Assembly (NCBI GenBank): GCA_020846295.1
Contig: JADLEF010000407.1
Coordinates: forward strand, 1-51,195
Direction: 5' to 3'
DNA from: Acidimicrobiales bacterium
GTDB lineage: Bacteria > Actinomycetota > Acidimicrobiia > Acidimicrobiales > CAIXPF01
Length of the DNA stretch: 51,195 bases
This document shows positions 42,364-51,195 of the stretch, piece by piece. Both the position numbers and the translations under genes were made by a program. The notes beneath the pieces are model-generated. The model was not told the origin of the DNA. It searched no databases and saw only the letters and a program-made list of their open reading frames with translations. Positions within the stretch are counted from its first letter, which is position 1; each line of letters starts with the position of its first letter.

Positions 42364-43542
42364 ATGCCGACCGATGATCTGTCCCGTTGCACCGAAGCGC
42401 CCGGCCCCTTCGTGTCCCTGGTCCTTCCCACCCCCAGCGATCGGCCCGACGCCGGCCGCCTGGCCACCCGGCAGTGGCGCAACCTACGCCGGACGTTGGC
42501 CGAACAGGGCGCCGATGAGCCGACCCTGGCCGCGGTCGACCTCGCGGTGGGGGTGGACACCGAGGCGGTCACGAGCGGGGTGACCGCCGCCGCGGACAAC
42601 GCGGCACCGGCCGACCCGGTCGACGACGTGGCCGACCATTCGGGCGGCGCGTCCCTCGCCGTGATCGCGTCGCACGGGGAGGTGCTGCTGCGCCGGCCGG
42701 TGCCCGCCTCCGCCGCCGACGGCATCGCCCGCCTCGGGCCGCTGCCGTGGCTCACCCCGGTGATCGCCGCCATGGAAGCGACGGTCCCGCATCTCGTGGT
42801 GCTGTTGGACCGGGCCGGCGCCGAGCTGTGGGGGGTCGACGAACAGGGCGAAGCGGTGGACCGCGACGTGTCCGGTGCGGACTGGCCCCTGCGGCGCACG
42901 AAGGGCGGCGGTTGGTCACAGCGACGCATCCAGCAGCGGGCCATCAACACGTGGGACGCGAACGCCAAGGACGTCGCCGTCGAGGCCTCCGCGCTCGTGC
43001 GCGACCTCGGTGCGCAACGCCTGCTCGTCGCCGGCGAGTCCCAGGTCGTCTCGATGTTCGTGGACGCGCTGCCCGGCGATGTCGCCCCGATGGTCAGGAT
43101 CCTGTCCCGAGGGGCGCGCGACGAGCCGGGCAATGCCACGTTGGTGCACGACGAGGTCCGTCACCTGGTCGACTCCTCCCGGGCGGAAGCGACCGTGCAG
43201 CTGCTGCAGCGCTACCGCGAGCTCGTCGGTGGCGGCGGCAACGGAGCGGCCGGCCCGGAGGAGGTCGTCATGGCGTTGCAGCAGGGGCTCGTCGACACGC
43301 TGCTCGTCCACGACGACCCGGACGACGACCGTACCGCGTGGTACTCGCCGGATCTCCAGCAGCTGGCGCTCGATGACGACACCCTTCGCCAGCTCAGCGC
43401 CGCCGCGGTGGAACCGGTGAGGTTGGTCGATGCCTGCGTCGCCGTGGCCCTGCGGCAGGGGGCCGAGGTGCGCATCGCGCCGAGCGCGGTCCTCGACGGG
43501 CAGGTGGGGGCGATCCTGCGCGGGCCCCTGGCGGCGAACTGA
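42364..43542 (+). CDS. Rv2629/aeRF1-like (Balon-family) protein
   Basis: A 392-residue protein with the domain layout of bacterial aeRF1 relatives (Rv2629 of mycobacteria; Balon-type ribosome hibernation factors): an N-terminal SLVLPTPSDRPDAGRLATRQWRNLRR, a middle VVLLDRAGAELWGVD strand and the characteristic RRTKGGGWSQRRIQQRAINTWDANAKDVA helix, then a C-terminal DDTLRQLSAAAVEPVRLVDACVAVALRQGAEVRIAP. No GGQ motif of true release factors is evident. Likely binds the ribosome A site under stress; that is inference from the family. GTG 42355 is an alternative start; TAGGTG lies 6 nt before ATG 42364. Confidence 0.8.
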   Translation: MPTDDLSRCTEAPGPFVSLVLPTPSDRPDAGRLATRQWRNLRRTLAEQGADEPTLAAVDLAVGVDTEAVTSGVTAAADNAAPADPVDDVADHSGGASLAVIASHGEVLLRRPVPASAADGIARLGPLPWLTPVIAAMEATVPHLVVLLDRAGAELWGVDEQGEAVDRDVSGADWPLRRTKGGGWSQRRIQQRAINTWDANAKDVAVEASALVRDLGAQRLLVAGESQVVSMFVDALPGDVAPMVRILSRGARDEPGNATLVHDEVRHLVDSSRAEATVQLLQRYRELVGGGGNGAAGPEEVVMALQQGLVDTLLVHDDPDDDRTAWYSPDLQQLALDDDTLRQLSAAAVEPVRLVDACVAVALRQGAEVRIAPSAVLDGQVGAILRGPLAAN

Positions 43543-43581
43543 ACCGACGCCTCGGCCGATCACCGCGATGCGGGTGACGGG

Positions 43582-43624
43582 CCGACGGGCCTCGGTCAGG
43601 TCGCTACCGACCGCGGCCCGTCGG
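43582..43624. terminator. Nested hairpin between aeRF1-like gene and tRNA-Gly
   Basis: CCGACGGGCC (43582-43591) pairs with GGCCCGTCGG (43615-43624); inside the loop TCGGT pairs with ACCGA. It lies between the end of a plus-strand gene and a minus-strand tRNA, so it may terminate both. Confidence 0.6.
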
Positions 43625-43630
43625 ACTGTG

Positions 43631-43701
43631 AGCGGGTGACGGGAATCGAACCCGCGTAGCCGACTTGGAAGGACGGTGCTCTGCCATTGAGCTACACCCG
43701 C
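43631..43701 (-). tRNA. tRNA-Gly (anticodon TCC)
   Basis: Complete 71-nt cloverleaf on the minus strand: acceptor GCGGGTG/CACCCGC, D-arm GCTC/GAGC, anticodon loop CTTCCAA (TCC), T-arm GCGGG/CCCGT with TTCGATT, discriminator T. CCA is not encoded. The anticodon stem has one U-U mismatch at the 30-40 position (CCGTC/GTCGG). A TAGGCT -10 lies 11 nt upstream (43713-43718). Confidence 0.97.
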
Positions 43702-43721
43702 AATCGCTGCTCAGCCTATCC

Positions 43722-43739
43722 GGTCGGCCGAGGCCGACC
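43722..43739 (-). terminator. Hairpin after the secreted-protein gene
   Basis: GGTCGGCC-GA-GGCCGACC, 8-bp perfect stem, 12 bases beyond the stop of the secreted-protein gene on the minus strand and before tRNA-Gly. No T tract; likely terminator. Confidence 0.6.
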
Positions 43740-43750
43740 CGCGACGGGGA

Positions 43751-46156
43751 TCAGCTGAAGTAGCCGACCACGTCGGTGATGACGTGCACCGAGCCGTTGC
43801 TGTTCGACACGTTGATCTGTCCGCCGGTGCCGACCTTGACCATCGCCTGGTTCGCCCGGGTGGTGCCACGCACGGTGTTCTGCATCGATGCCCACGGCTG
43901 GCTCTCACCGGTCGGCCAGGCCGTGATGAACGCGTTCGACGTCGCTTCGGTGACGGTGATGTTGCCGACCACCGCAGTGGCCGCGCCGTCCACGCCGAGC
44001 CCCGTGCCAACCACCGGCCCCGTGACGTAGGTGCCGCCCGCCACCGGTGTCCGGCCGCTTCGCTCACGGGTGTCGAACGCCCGTACCGGGCTCACCGCGT
44101 GGAAGTGGGCACCGGCCGTGCCCGTCCCGTACGAGCCGACCACGTCGACCACGACGTGGCTGGTGCCGACCGCGTTGAACGCCGTGATCTTCCCGCCGCC
44201 GGCGCCGACCACCACGGCGTTGGCCACCGTCTGACCGGCCGCGAAGTTCAGGTTGGACACGAACGGCACCGTCCCGCCCGCCGGGAACACCGACACGTAG
44301 CCGGTCCTGCTCGGGGCGGTCACCGTCACGTTCAGCGCCACGCCGGCCATCAGCGATGGGGCGACGCCGAGCGCGCCGGCCACGTCGACGTCGATGGACC
44401 CGGACGCACCGAGCGGCGTGCCGGGACCCTCCCTGGTGTCGAGCGCCCGCACCGGGTTGACGGCGTGGTAGCCGCCGGTGGTCACCGCCGAGGAGTAGTA
44501 GCCGACCACGTCCACGATGAGGTTCGCCGAGCCGTCCGAGACGACCAGCTCGATCGCGCCGTTGCCACCCACTGCGGTGGTGACCAGGTTGGGCACGGTG
44601 TCGCCCGCCTGGAGGTTGAGGCTGGAGGTCGCCGGTGCCGCGATGCCGGACGGCCAGACCCGAACGAAGGTGTCCCGCGATGCGTCGGTGGCCGTCACGT
44701 TGAGGACCACCGCGTCGGCGTTCGCCGCCACCGTCGTCTCACCGCCGCGCACCGTGAGGGTCCGGGTCGTGCCGGCGGTCAGCGGGCCGCCGGTGGCGCG
44801 GGTGTCGAGCAGCCGCTTCGGCGTCACCGGGACGAAACCCGCCCCCGTCGTCGTCGCCGGCTTCAACGTCGTGGTCGGCCCGGGCTGGCTGGTGCTGGTC
44901 GACGTCGAGCTCGTCGAGCTGCTCGTGCTCGATGAGCTGGTGGAGGTCGTCACCACGCCCCCGGGGTCGATGGCGGCGTCGGTCTGGCTGTTGATGGCGG
45001 CGATCTGGGTGCCCGCCGTCGCCCCGTTCCCGGTCTCGAGGATGCCGTAGGTGAACGTCTGCGGCCCGCCGATGAGGGGCCCGCCACCGCCGGCCAGCGT
45101 GCGGCCGAAGCCGAACACGACCATCGAGGTGCCCATGATCTGGTGGCTCTCCGACCCGTCCGTCGAATGGTGGCTCATGAAGAACGACCGGTCGCCCACC
45201 GCGTAGTTCACCCAGCTCGGGTTCTGCGCCAGGTTCGCGTCCCAGTGCACGTTGAACGCCGAGCTGGTGCCGTCGGAGCGGGTCACCGTGCCGGTTCCGC
45301 CGTCCTTGATGTAGGTGTCGCCGTTGGGGGAGCCCTCGTAGAGGTACCACCACGGGGTGTTGGGGGCGGCCGCCGGCGGCGTCACCGTGGCCCGCACGAA
45401 CGTCGGGTACACCTCGAAGCGCTGCGTCCACCCGTTGGTGGAGGTGGCGTTGAACACCGCCTTCAGCGGACCGCTGCTCCCGCTGTCCCGGGTGACGGAG
45501 GACAGCAGGCCACCGGGATGGAAGTAGTCATCGGTCAGCTGACCGATGCCGCGATAGGTGCCGTCGAACTGGCCGGTCGGGTGGTAGCCCACCCAGTCCT
45601 TGCCGGCGGCGTCGACCACGCTGGAGAACGAGGCGCCCTGCTTCTGCAGGTACCAGTCCGCCCGCGGGGTGCTGATCTTGAACGCGTCCTGGCCTCCGTC
45701 GACGGTGTCGGTCACCGTGACCTGCCCGGCCGGGCCGACCTGTGGGGCGAACGCGGCGCTCGCCGAGTGGTCGAACTCGATCAGCGCCCGACGGCTCGCT
45801 CCCGCCGGGGTCTCACCCGGCAGCTGGAACAGCAGGGTCCCGGCGCTGGCGCCGGGGCTGTCGGCGTTGAACTGCACGGTGAGCGGCCCGCTGAGGGGGT
45901 TGCCGCCGGCGTCGACCTCGGTGACGACCAGGCTGGCCGGGTCGAGCGGGCCGGGGGAGCCGGCCTGGTCGAAGAGGGCGCCGAAATCGACGTGCTCCTC
46001 CACGATCGCATCGACCTGGGTGACCTCGCCGGCGCTCACCGTGATCGGCACTGAGAACGCAGCGTCGAGGTCGCCGTCGGCCTCGGCCGTCACGCCGGGC
46101 AGGAACACCGCCGCCCCCAACGCGAGGGTGGCGGCCAGGAACGTTGCGGATCTCAC
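43751..46156 (-). CDS. Secreted protein with three C-terminal repeats
   Basis: An 801-residue exported protein. The best start is GTG 46156 because it opens with a signal peptide, VRSATFLAATLALGAAVFLPGVTAEADG, cleaved near A25-A27. Longer upstream starts give an Arg-rich head without a signal. The N-terminal half (about 30-400) is beta-rich with YHPTGQFDGTYRGIGQLTDDYFHPGG and WWYLYEGSPNGDTYIKDGG, a carbohydrate-active-like pattern of uncertain family. A Ser/Thr-rich linker follows, then three repeats of about 120 residues (near 437-556, 563-683, 685-801), each ending in VxDVVGYYS-like motif and containing RxLDTR, often found in actinobacterial cell-surface proteins. Confidence 0.75.
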   Translation of the reverse strand: MRSATFLAATLALGAAVFLPGVTAEADGDLDAAFSVPITVSAGEVTQVDAIVEEHVDFGALFDQAGSPGPLDPASLVVTEVDAGGNPLSGPLTVQFNADSPGASAGTLLFQLPGETPAGASRRALIEFDHSASAAFAPQVGPAGQVTVTDTVDGGQDAFKISTPRADWYLQKQGASFSSVVDAAGKDWVGYHPTGQFDGTYRGIGQLTDDYFHPGGLLSSVTRDSGSSGPLKAVFNATSTNGWTQRFEVYPTFVRATVTPPAAAPNTPWWYLYEGSPNGDTYIKDGGTGTVTRSDGTSSAFNVHWDANLAQNPSWVNYAVGDRSFFMSHHSTDGSESHQIMGTSMVVFGFGRTLAGGGGPLIGGPQTFTYGILETGNGATAGTQIAAINSQTDAAIDPGGVVTTSTSSSSTSSSTSSTSTSTSQPGPTTTLKPATTTGAGFVPVTPKRLLDTRATGGPLTAGTTRTLTVRGGETTVAANADAVVLNVTATDASRDTFVRVWPSGIAAPATSSLNLQAGDTVPNLVTTAVGGNGAIELVVSDGSANLIVDVVGYYSSAVTTGGYHAVNPVRALDTREGPGTPLGASGSIDVDVAGALGVAPSLMAGVALNVTVTAPSRTGYVSVFPAGGTVPFVSNLNFAAGQTVANAVVVGAGGGKITAFNAVGTSHVVVDVVGSYGTGTAGAHFHAVSPVRAFDTRERSGRTPVAGGTYVTGPVVGTGLGVDGAATAVVGNITVTEATSNAFITAWPTGESQPWASMQNTVRGTTRANQAMVKVGTGGQINVSNSNGSVHVITDVVGYFS

Positions 46157-46262
46157 CCGCCGAGCGGGCCACGCGCGTCGCTTCGTCGGCCATGGGCCGA
46201 ACGTTCCCCTCGATGGGGGAACCCGACCGTCGTGGCTCCTCGGACCCGCGTCCCCGCAGGCC

Positions 46263-48176
46263 TCAGGCCCCGCGCCGGCCGAGGAGACCCCGGGTGTGCG
46301 CGCTGCTGTTGTTCCGGCCGAAGACATCTCCGGCCGGGATGACGACGTCGCCAATGTCGAATCCCGCCTGTTCCGCCGTACTGCGCACGAGCTCGATGAC
46401 CGCGCCGAGCAGGCCCGGCTCCTCGTGGCTCGTGCGAGGAAGTGCAGAGAACACCTCAGCGCTGAGCGTATCGATCCGGTGCGTCGACGCGGACGGACCC
46501 CGCAGCCCGGCCGCCCTGTTCCACTGCTCGGCGCTGCGTTGCACCAACGCAGCCCGCGCCTCGGCCAGGACATCGGCCGCGACCAGCCGCGAGAAGTGGT
46601 CGAACAGCGACAGCTGCTGCTCGTCGGCCGGGGGCACCCCGGCCCATCGGGTCGGGTGCTCGACGAACTCCCGCACCGCGTCGAGGAGGAGACCGGTCAG
46701 CTGGGCCACCGGTTGCAGCTCGCCGTAGCCGTCCTCGCCGGCCGCGATGCGCCGGCACAGCGCCTGCACCTGCCGCCAATGGGTCCGGCGCAACTGCTGT
46801 GGCCACGACGTGGCGAACTGCTCGCACACCGCAGCCAGCCGGGAACGGAGATCACCGAGGCGGTACACCGGCCGGAACGAGGCGGTGTCGATCGCCACCG
46901 CCTCCGAACGCAGCCAACCCAACAGCCGGCGCAGCTCGCCGACCGCGTCCGCCTCCGCCTCGACCCGGTGGTCCAGCCGGCGATCGAGGTGGCCGACCAC
47001 GAACAGCTGGTGGTCGAGCTGGCGGACCAGCCCGCTGAAGGCGTTCGCGCCGAGGTCGTCGCGCAGCGATGCGATGGCCTGGTTGGTGGCCCGGCGCAGC
47101 ACCGCCCGACGGTCGGCCGGCCCGGCGATGTTCGGCCCCGCCACCTCGTCGGCGTGGGTGAAGCAGACCGCCAGCTTGTCGAGCTGCCCCGCCATCACCA
47201 GCTGACGGAGGGCGGCGAGCGGAGCGGCCTGCATCGGGTGGGTGGCGTCGTCGACGATCACGATCCGGTCGGCCCGCTGCAGCTGCTCGAGCACCGGGAC
47301 CGGGAGCGAGGCCGCGGTCACCGGCACGTGGCCGAGCCCTTCGGTGTCCACCACCATCAGGTACGGGATCTCCGACGCCCACGTCGGGTGCAGCGGTCCC
47401 CGAACCCGCAGCGCCTCGACCAACGGCGAGAGCAGGGTGCCGTGGCTCCCGCGCTCGTTGCCCGCCAGCCGCCGTACGGCCGCCCACAACAGGGATCGCT
47501 CCTCGGTGGTGAAGCGCCAGCAGCGGGGCCACGATGGGTCGTGCTCCACCAGCAACTGCCCATACCGCAGCGTGCTGAAGCGCACCGCGACATCGGCCAG
47601 GAGCCGCTCCACGAGGGCGTGCAGCGCCGGGTCGGTGCGCACGAGCTCGCCCAGCTCCTCGGCGTTGCCCGCCGCTGCCGCACCGGCCGCCGTGGCGTCA
47701 GCCGCCCTGGCCCGCCCGAGCGCATCGGCGACGGTGGCCAGCGCGTCGTCGAGCCAGTCGGTGCCGAGCACGTACTCCAGCCTCAGCCGTTCGTCGCTGT
47801 GGGCGGCCAGCGCGTCGCGGGCGATCTCCGCGGGGCGGCCTTCGGCCAACGCGACCACGGCGCCCGCCACGCACTCCTCGATCCCGGCGCGTACCTTCGC
47901 CCGTTCGGTGAACACCGCCACCGCGTAGTGGTCGCCCGGCGCGCAGAGGATCTCCGTCTCCGCCGTGGTGGTCTTGAACGTCGAGGTCGCCGGGAAGGGC
48001 TCAGTGGCCGGATCGGTGCCGATGAGCTGACGGATCAGGGTGGTCTTGCCGGCGCCGGTGGTGCCGACGAAGAGCACCGTGCGGTAGCCCGTGCTCGCCG
48101 CCGGACCGGGCAGCAGCTGCTCCCGCCAGTACAGCGATGGGAACCCGGTCGGAAGGGACGCATCTGCGCGCTGCAT
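46263..48176 (-). CDS. Large P-loop GTPase of unknown function
   Basis: A 637-residue protein with a TRAFAC-like GTPase signature: G1 GTTGAGKTT (residues 38-46), possible G2 threonines at 66-73, G3 DTEG at 277-280 and G4-like FTHAD at 339-343. The unusual point is the distance between G1 and G3 (over 230 residues; usually about 50-60), which means a large helical insert. The C-terminal region (350-630) is helical, reminiscent of dynamin-like or GIMAP-like proteins, but no family was recognised. No signal peptide or clear membrane segment. ATG 48176 is chosen because the -10 box TACGAT (48184-48189, minus strand) overlaps the earlier ATG 48185. Flanked by a secreted repeat protein and tRNA-Pro. 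Confidence 0.72.
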   Translation of the reverse strand: MQRADASLPTGFPSLYWREQLLPGPAASTGYRTVLFVGTTGAGKTTLIRQLIGTDPATEPFPATSTFKTTTAETEILCAPGDHYAVAVFTERAKVRAGIEECVAGAVVALAEGRPAEIARDALAAHSDERLRLEYVLGTDWLDDALATVADALGRARAADATAAGAAAAGNAEELGELVRTDPALHALVERLLADVAVRFSTLRYGQLLVEHDPSWPRCWRFTTEERSLLWAAVRRLAGNERGSHGTLLSPLVEALRVRGPLHPTWASEIPYLMVVDTEGLGHVPVTAASLPVPVLEQLQRADRIVIVDDATHPMQAAPLAALRQLVMAGQLDKLAVCFTHADEVAGPNIAGPADRRAVLRRATNQAIASLRDDLGANAFSGLVRQLDHQLFVVGHLDRRLDHRVEAEADAVGELRRLLGWLRSEAVAIDTASFRPVYRLGDLRSRLAAVCEQFATSWPQQLRRTHWRQVQALCRRIAAGEDGYGELQPVAQLTGLLLDAVREFVEHPTRWAGVPPADEQQLSLFDHFSRLVAADVLAEARAALVQRSAEQWNRAAGLRGPSASTHRIDTLSAEVFSALPRTSHEEPGLLGAVIELVRSTAEQAGFDIGDVVIPAGDVFGRNNSSAHTRGLLGRRGA

Positions 48177-48253
48177 CGACCGCATCGTACGAGCGCGGCG
48201 CCAGGCGCTGGTCGATGCTCAATCCCTGCTCGTGAAGGGTATGACGCCCTTTG

Positions 48254-48330
48254 TGGTCGGGGAGGGGAGATTCGAACTCCCGACCGCCTGCTCCCAAAGC
48301 AGGTGCGCTACCTGGCTGCGCCACTCCCCG
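48254..48330 (-). tRNA. tRNA-Pro (anticodon TGG)
   Basis: Complete 74-nt cloverleaf plus encoded CCA (48254-48256): acceptor CGGGGAG/CTCCCCG, D-arm GCGC/GCGC, anticodon stem CCTGC/GCAGG with loop TTTGGGA (TGG), T-arm GGGAG/CTCCC with TTCGAAT. TAGCGT -10 lies 11 nt before the mature 5' end (48342-48347). Confidence 0.98.
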
Positions 48331-48472
48331 CGGACGACGCCACGCTAGCGCGCCGTCGCGGTGCCGACGCGACCCCCTTCGTGCCCGACTGCGGCTCCGG
48401 AGATCGACAAACGGCTGGTCACGGTGCTGCATGTCCCGCTACCCCGGGTCCGCTCACTACACTGCCTCCCCT

Positions 48473-49843
48473 GTGAAGAGCACGGTCGAGACCCTCGAGG
48501 GAAACAAAGTCAAGTTGTTCATCGAGGTGGAGGCCTCTGAGATCGACCAACAGGTCGACGAAGCGTTCAAGCGCCTGGCCAAACAGGTCCGCCTCCCCGG
48601 CTTCCGGCCCGGCAAGGCGCCCCGCAAGGTGCTCGAGGCCCGCCTCGGTCTCGGTGCCGCCCGCCAGGATGCGCTGCGGGAGTCGCTGCCCGAGTTCTAC
48701 GCCGAGGCGGTGAAGACCCACGAGGTCGACGTCATCGCCGCTCCGCAGCTCGAGATCACCTCCGGTGCCGAGGAAGGCCCGGTCGCCTTCGAGGCCGTGG
48801 TGGAGACCCGGCCGCTGCTCGAGCTCGACGGCTACCAGGCGCTGCAGATCACCGTCCCGTCGCCCGCGGTGGACGACGAGGAGATCGAGACCCGCATCGA
48901 GCGCCTGCGCACCCAGCACGCCGACTACGAGACGGTCGAGCGGGCCGCCGAGGACGGCGACCAGGTGCTCATCGACATCGCCGGCGCACAGGGCGGCGAA
49001 TCGATCGAGGGCCTCACCGCCAGCGACTACCTCTACGAGGTCGGCTCGGGCGGCGTGGTGGCCGAGATCGACGAGAACCTGCGCGGTGCGGTCGCCGGCG
49101 CCACCCTGGAGTTCGACGCCAAGCACCCCGAGGAGGGGGAGGACGACCTCCGGTTCACCATCACGCTGCACGAGGTGAAGGGCCGCATCCTGCCCGAGCT
49201 CACCGACGAGTGGGTGGCCGAGGTCAGCGAGTTCGCCACGGTCGAGGCGATGCGGAGCTCCTACCGCGAGCAGGAGACCCGGCGGAAGGTCGTCGCCGCC
49301 AACATGGCGATGCAGCAGAAGACGGCCGAGGCCCTGATGGAGCTGGTCACCGACGATGTGCCGCAGGCGCTGGTGACCAACGAGCTCTCGGCCCGCCTCA
49401 ACAACCTGGACAACCGCATGCGGTCCCAGGGCATGGACCTCAACCGGTACCTCCAGCTGACCGGTCAGTCTGCCGAAGACCTCGTGGCGGAGTACCGCTC
49501 CGCGTCGGAACAGGCAGTGAAGGTGGACCTTGCGTTGCGAGCGGTGGCCGAGCGCGAAGCCTTCGAGGTGACCGACGAGGACCTCGACAAGCACTTCGAC
49601 GAACTGGCCCGGCGCTTCGGCGGCGAGGCCGAGGAGATCCGCCAGAACTTCGAGCGCGCCGGGCAGATGCTCGCTGTACGCTCGGACATCAAGAAGACCA
49701 AGGCCCTCGAGTGGCTGCTGGAGCGGGTCTCGCTCGTCGACGAAGACGGCAACCCGATCGACCGCACTTCCCTCGATCTGTCCAACGACGCCGACGACAC
49801 CGAGAACGACAACCCGGCAGAACCGGGGGAGGACGCGCAGTGA
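48473..49843 (+). CDS. tig: Trigger factor
   Basis: Ribosome-associated peptidyl-prolyl isomerase and chaperone, 456 residues. The ribosome-binding motif [11 protein letters not shown] (about 41-51) and N-terminal [20 protein letters not shown] are diagnostic; the middle is the FKBP-like domain ([21 protein letters not shown]) and the C-terminal part the helical arm domain, with an acidic tail. GTG 48473 has TACACT 9 nt upstream (48458-48463), so an mRNA with almost no leader. The stop overlaps the clpP start (GTGA), so tig-clpP is one operon. Confidence 0.96.
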   Translation: MKSTVETLEGNKVKLFIEVEASEIDQQVDEAFKRLAKQVRLPGFRPGKAPRKVLEARLGLGAARQDALRESLPEFYAEAVKTHEVDVIAAPQLEITSGAEEGPVAFEAVVETRPLLELDGYQALQITVPSPAVDDEEIETRIERLRTQHADYETVERAAEDGDQVLIDIAGAQGGESIEGLTASDYLYEVGSGGVVAEIDENLRGAVAGATLEFDAKHPEEGEDDLRFTITLHEVKGRILPELTDEWVAEVSEFATVEAMRSSYREQETRRKVVAANMAMQQKTAEALMELVTDDVPQALVTNELSARLNNLDNRMRSQGMDLNRYLQLTGQSAEDLVAEYRSASEQAVKVDLALRAVAEREAFEVTDEDLDKHFDELARRFGGEAEEIRQNFERAGQMLAVRSDIKKTKALEWLLERVSLVDEDGNPIDRTSLDLSNDADDTENDNPAEPGEDAQ

Positions 49844-50523
49844 CCAACAACCCGGGAGCCCGCCTCGCCGAGGTCGCGATCCGCAGCCAGCGCGACGTGC
49901 AGATGATGAACTACCTCGTGCCGACGGTGGTCGAGCAGACCAACCGGGGCGAGCGTGCGTTCGACCTGTACTCCCGCCTGCTCAAGGAATCGATCATCTT
50001 CCTGGGTACCCCCATCGACGACACGATCGGCAACCTGGTCTGCGCCCAGCTGCTGCACCTCGAGTCCGAGAACCCCGAGAAGGACATCAACATCTACATC
50101 AACAGTCCGGGTGGTGACATCAACGCGATGTTCGCCATCTACGACACGATGATGTACATCCGGCCCGAGGTCTCCACCATCTGCTTCGGCCAGGCCGCCT
50201 CGGCCGCCGCCGTGCTGCTCGCCGCGGGCACCAAGGGCAAGCGCATGGCGCTGCCCCACTCCCGGGTGATCATCCACCAGCCCCACGGCCAGTCGGGCTA
50301 CGCCCAGGCGACCGACATCGAGATCGTGGCGTCGGAGATCATGCGGCTCAAGCTGCAGCTCGAGGAGATCCTCTCCAGCCACACCGGCCAGACGGTCGAG
50401 CGGATCCGCAAGGACACCGACCGGGACTTCGTCATGACGGCGGAGATGGCCAAGGAATACGGCATTGTCGACGAGATCCTCTCGTCCCGCGAGCTGGTGG
50501 ACCGCACCGGCCCGATCCGCTGA
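49840..50523 (+). CDS. clpP: ATP-dependent Clp protease proteolytic subunit
   Basis: Serine protease subunit of 227 residues. The catalytic triad is S121 in [16 protein letters not shown]146 in [10 protein letters not shown] and D196 in DTDRDFVM, with normal spacing. The N-terminal 20 residues are probably a propeptide before the [18 protein letters not shown] core. It works with ClpX to degrade tagged and regulatory proteins. Start GTG overlaps tig stop by one codon (GTGA). clpX follows 54 bases later. Confidence 0.97.
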   Translation: MTNNPGARLAEVAIRSQRDVQMMNYLVPTVVEQTNRGERAFDLYSRLLKESIIFLGTPIDDTIGNLVCAQLLHLESENPEKDINIYINSPGGDINAMFAIYDTMMYIRPEVSTICFGQAASAAAVLLAAGTKGKRMALPHSRVIIHQPHGQSGYAQATDIEIVASEIMRLKLQLEEILSSHTGQTVERIRKDTDRDFVMTAEMAKEYGIVDEILSSRELVDRTGPIR

Positions 50524-50577
50524 TCGATCCGGTTCGAGCGGGCAGCGGCGCTAGGCCAAGGAATTAGGGAGACCGGG

Positions 50578-51195
50578 GTGGCCAAATTCGGCGAGGGCAC
50601 GGAGCTGCTGAAGTGCTCCTTCTGCGGGAAATCGCAGAAACAGGTGAAGAAGCTCATCGCGGGCCCAGGGGTCTACATCTGCGATGAGTGCATCGACCTG
50701 TGCAACGAGATCATCGAGGAGGAGCTCTCCGCGCAATCGGAGGTCCGCTTCGATGAACTGCCCAAGCCACGGGAGATCTACTCGTTCCTGAACGACTACA
50801 TCATCGGTCAGGACCACGCCAAGAAGATCCTCTCCGTGGCGGTCTACAACCACTACAAGCGGGTCCAGTTCGGTGCGAACAACACCGAGGACGTCGAGCT
50901 GCAGAAGTCCAACATCTTGCTGATCGGCCCCACCGGCTGCGGCAAGACGCTGCTCGCCCAGACGCTGGCCCGGATGTTGAACGTGCCGTTCGCCATCGCC
51001 GATGCCACCGCACTGACCGAAGCCGGCTACGTCGGTGAGGACGTCGAGAACATCCTGCTGAAGTTGATCCAGGCCGCTGACTACGACGTCAAGAAGGCAG
51101 AGACCGGGATCATCTACATCGACGAGATCGACAAGATCGCCCGCAAGAGCGAGAACCCCTCGATCACCCGTGACGTCTCGGGCGAGGGCGTCCAG
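50578..51195 (+). CDS. clpX: ClpX, ATP-dependent unfoldase, N-terminal part
   Basis: Reading frame is open at the window end. The zinc-binding domain (CSFCGKSQ, then [12 protein letters not shown]), the linker [38 protein letters not shown], Walker [12 protein letters not shown] and Walker [11 protein letters not shown] are visible. GTG 50578 has AGGGAG at 50566-50571 and a TTAGGG-type -10 near 50564, so it has a true ribosome site. Forms the usual tig-clpP-clpX order. Confidence 0.96.
   Translation, partial: MAKFGEGTELLKCSFCGKSQKQVKKLIAGPGVYICDECIDLCNEIIEEELSAQSEVRFDELPKPREIYSFLNDYIIGQDHAKKILSVAVYNHYKRVQFGANNTEDVELQKSNILLIGPTGCGKTLLAQTLARMLNVPFAIADATALTEAGYVGEDVENILLKLIQAADYDVKKAETGIIYIDEIDKIARKSENPSITRDVSGEGVQ

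Noticed and set aside
46157-46573. Upstream extension of the secreted protein
   Set aside because: It overlaps the GTPase gene, is Arg/Ser-rich and has no signal peptide; GTG 46156 gives one.

Overview
This is a 51 kb stretch of chromosome from a very GC-rich actinobacterium. The gene style (GTG starts, TAnnnT -10 boxes directly in front of start codons, tRNA-Gly, tRNA-Pro and tig-clpP-clpX, many acyl-CoA and Liv-type transport genes) fits a free-living Acidimicrobiia-like lineage; that placement is inference, no marker gene was compared. No phage, insertion sequence or CRISPR array is visible.

Layout. 1-4055: branched-chain-amino-acid-type ABC transporter (end of a binding protein, frameshifted LivH, LivM, LivG, LivF). 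4090-8434: EEP-family nuclease/phosphatase, a second Liv-type binding lipoprotein behind an 18-bp triple repeat, a CaiB/BaiF CoA-transferase and FolD. 8476-14486: XRE/MmyB regulator with a convergent SDR, an asparaginase-fold protein with a degraded catalytic motif, a GNAT acetyltransferase, a DUF1697 protein, and a divergent SRPBCC/TetR pair whose gap carries two identical 16-bp operators. 14514-20092: a co-directional acyl-CoA cluster (aldehyde dehydrogenase, DUF35 zinc-ribbon protein, thiolase-fold protein lacking its nucleophilic Cys, two crotonases, a BadH-like SDR) interrupted by a 50-nt near-perfect palindrome and a hairpin over a ribosome binding site.

20105-25950 (minus strand): hydroxypyruvate-isomerase-like gene, then a B12 operon read cobT, cobQ-cobC fusion, cbiB behind a cobalamin riboswitch. 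The fusion gene carries three independent tandem repeats; its interdomain linker is built from 36-bp units that each form a hairpin. 26316-33066: a single-chain ABC exporter with two transporter halves, a PhyH dioxygenase, an alpha/beta hydrolase, a 71-aa DNA-binding-like protein coupled to a SEC-C type methionine aminopeptidase. 33090-37813 (minus): BMP lipoprotein plus ATPase and two permeases, a nucleoside-type ABC importer. 38057-43542: small hypothetical protein, LysR regulator, GluQ tRNA-Asp synthetase, HNH nuclease, enoyl-CoA isomerase, hypothetical, and an Rv2629/aeRF1-like protein. 43582-48330: tRNA-Gly, a secreted repeat protein, an unusual large P-loop GTPase, tRNA-Pro. 48473-51195: tig, clpP and the start of clpX.

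How it fits together: two Liv systems, a CoA-transferase, several crotonases, SDRs and an aldehyde dehydrogenase suggest uptake and CoA-dependent breakdown of organic acids; the B12 block makes the lower-ligand side of cobalamin under riboswitch control. The most general signal is regulatory: about fifteen genes on both strands have a TAnnnT box 6-9 nt before the start codon, and both tRNA genes have the same box 11 nt before the mature 5' end, which points to widespread leaderless transcription and settles several start codons. The most novel-looking objects are the 637-aa GTPase with a very long G1-G3 insert, the CobQ-CobC fusion with its palindromic linker repeats, and the degraded asparaginase-fold protein. 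No complete, clearly new defence or metabolic system is recognisable.
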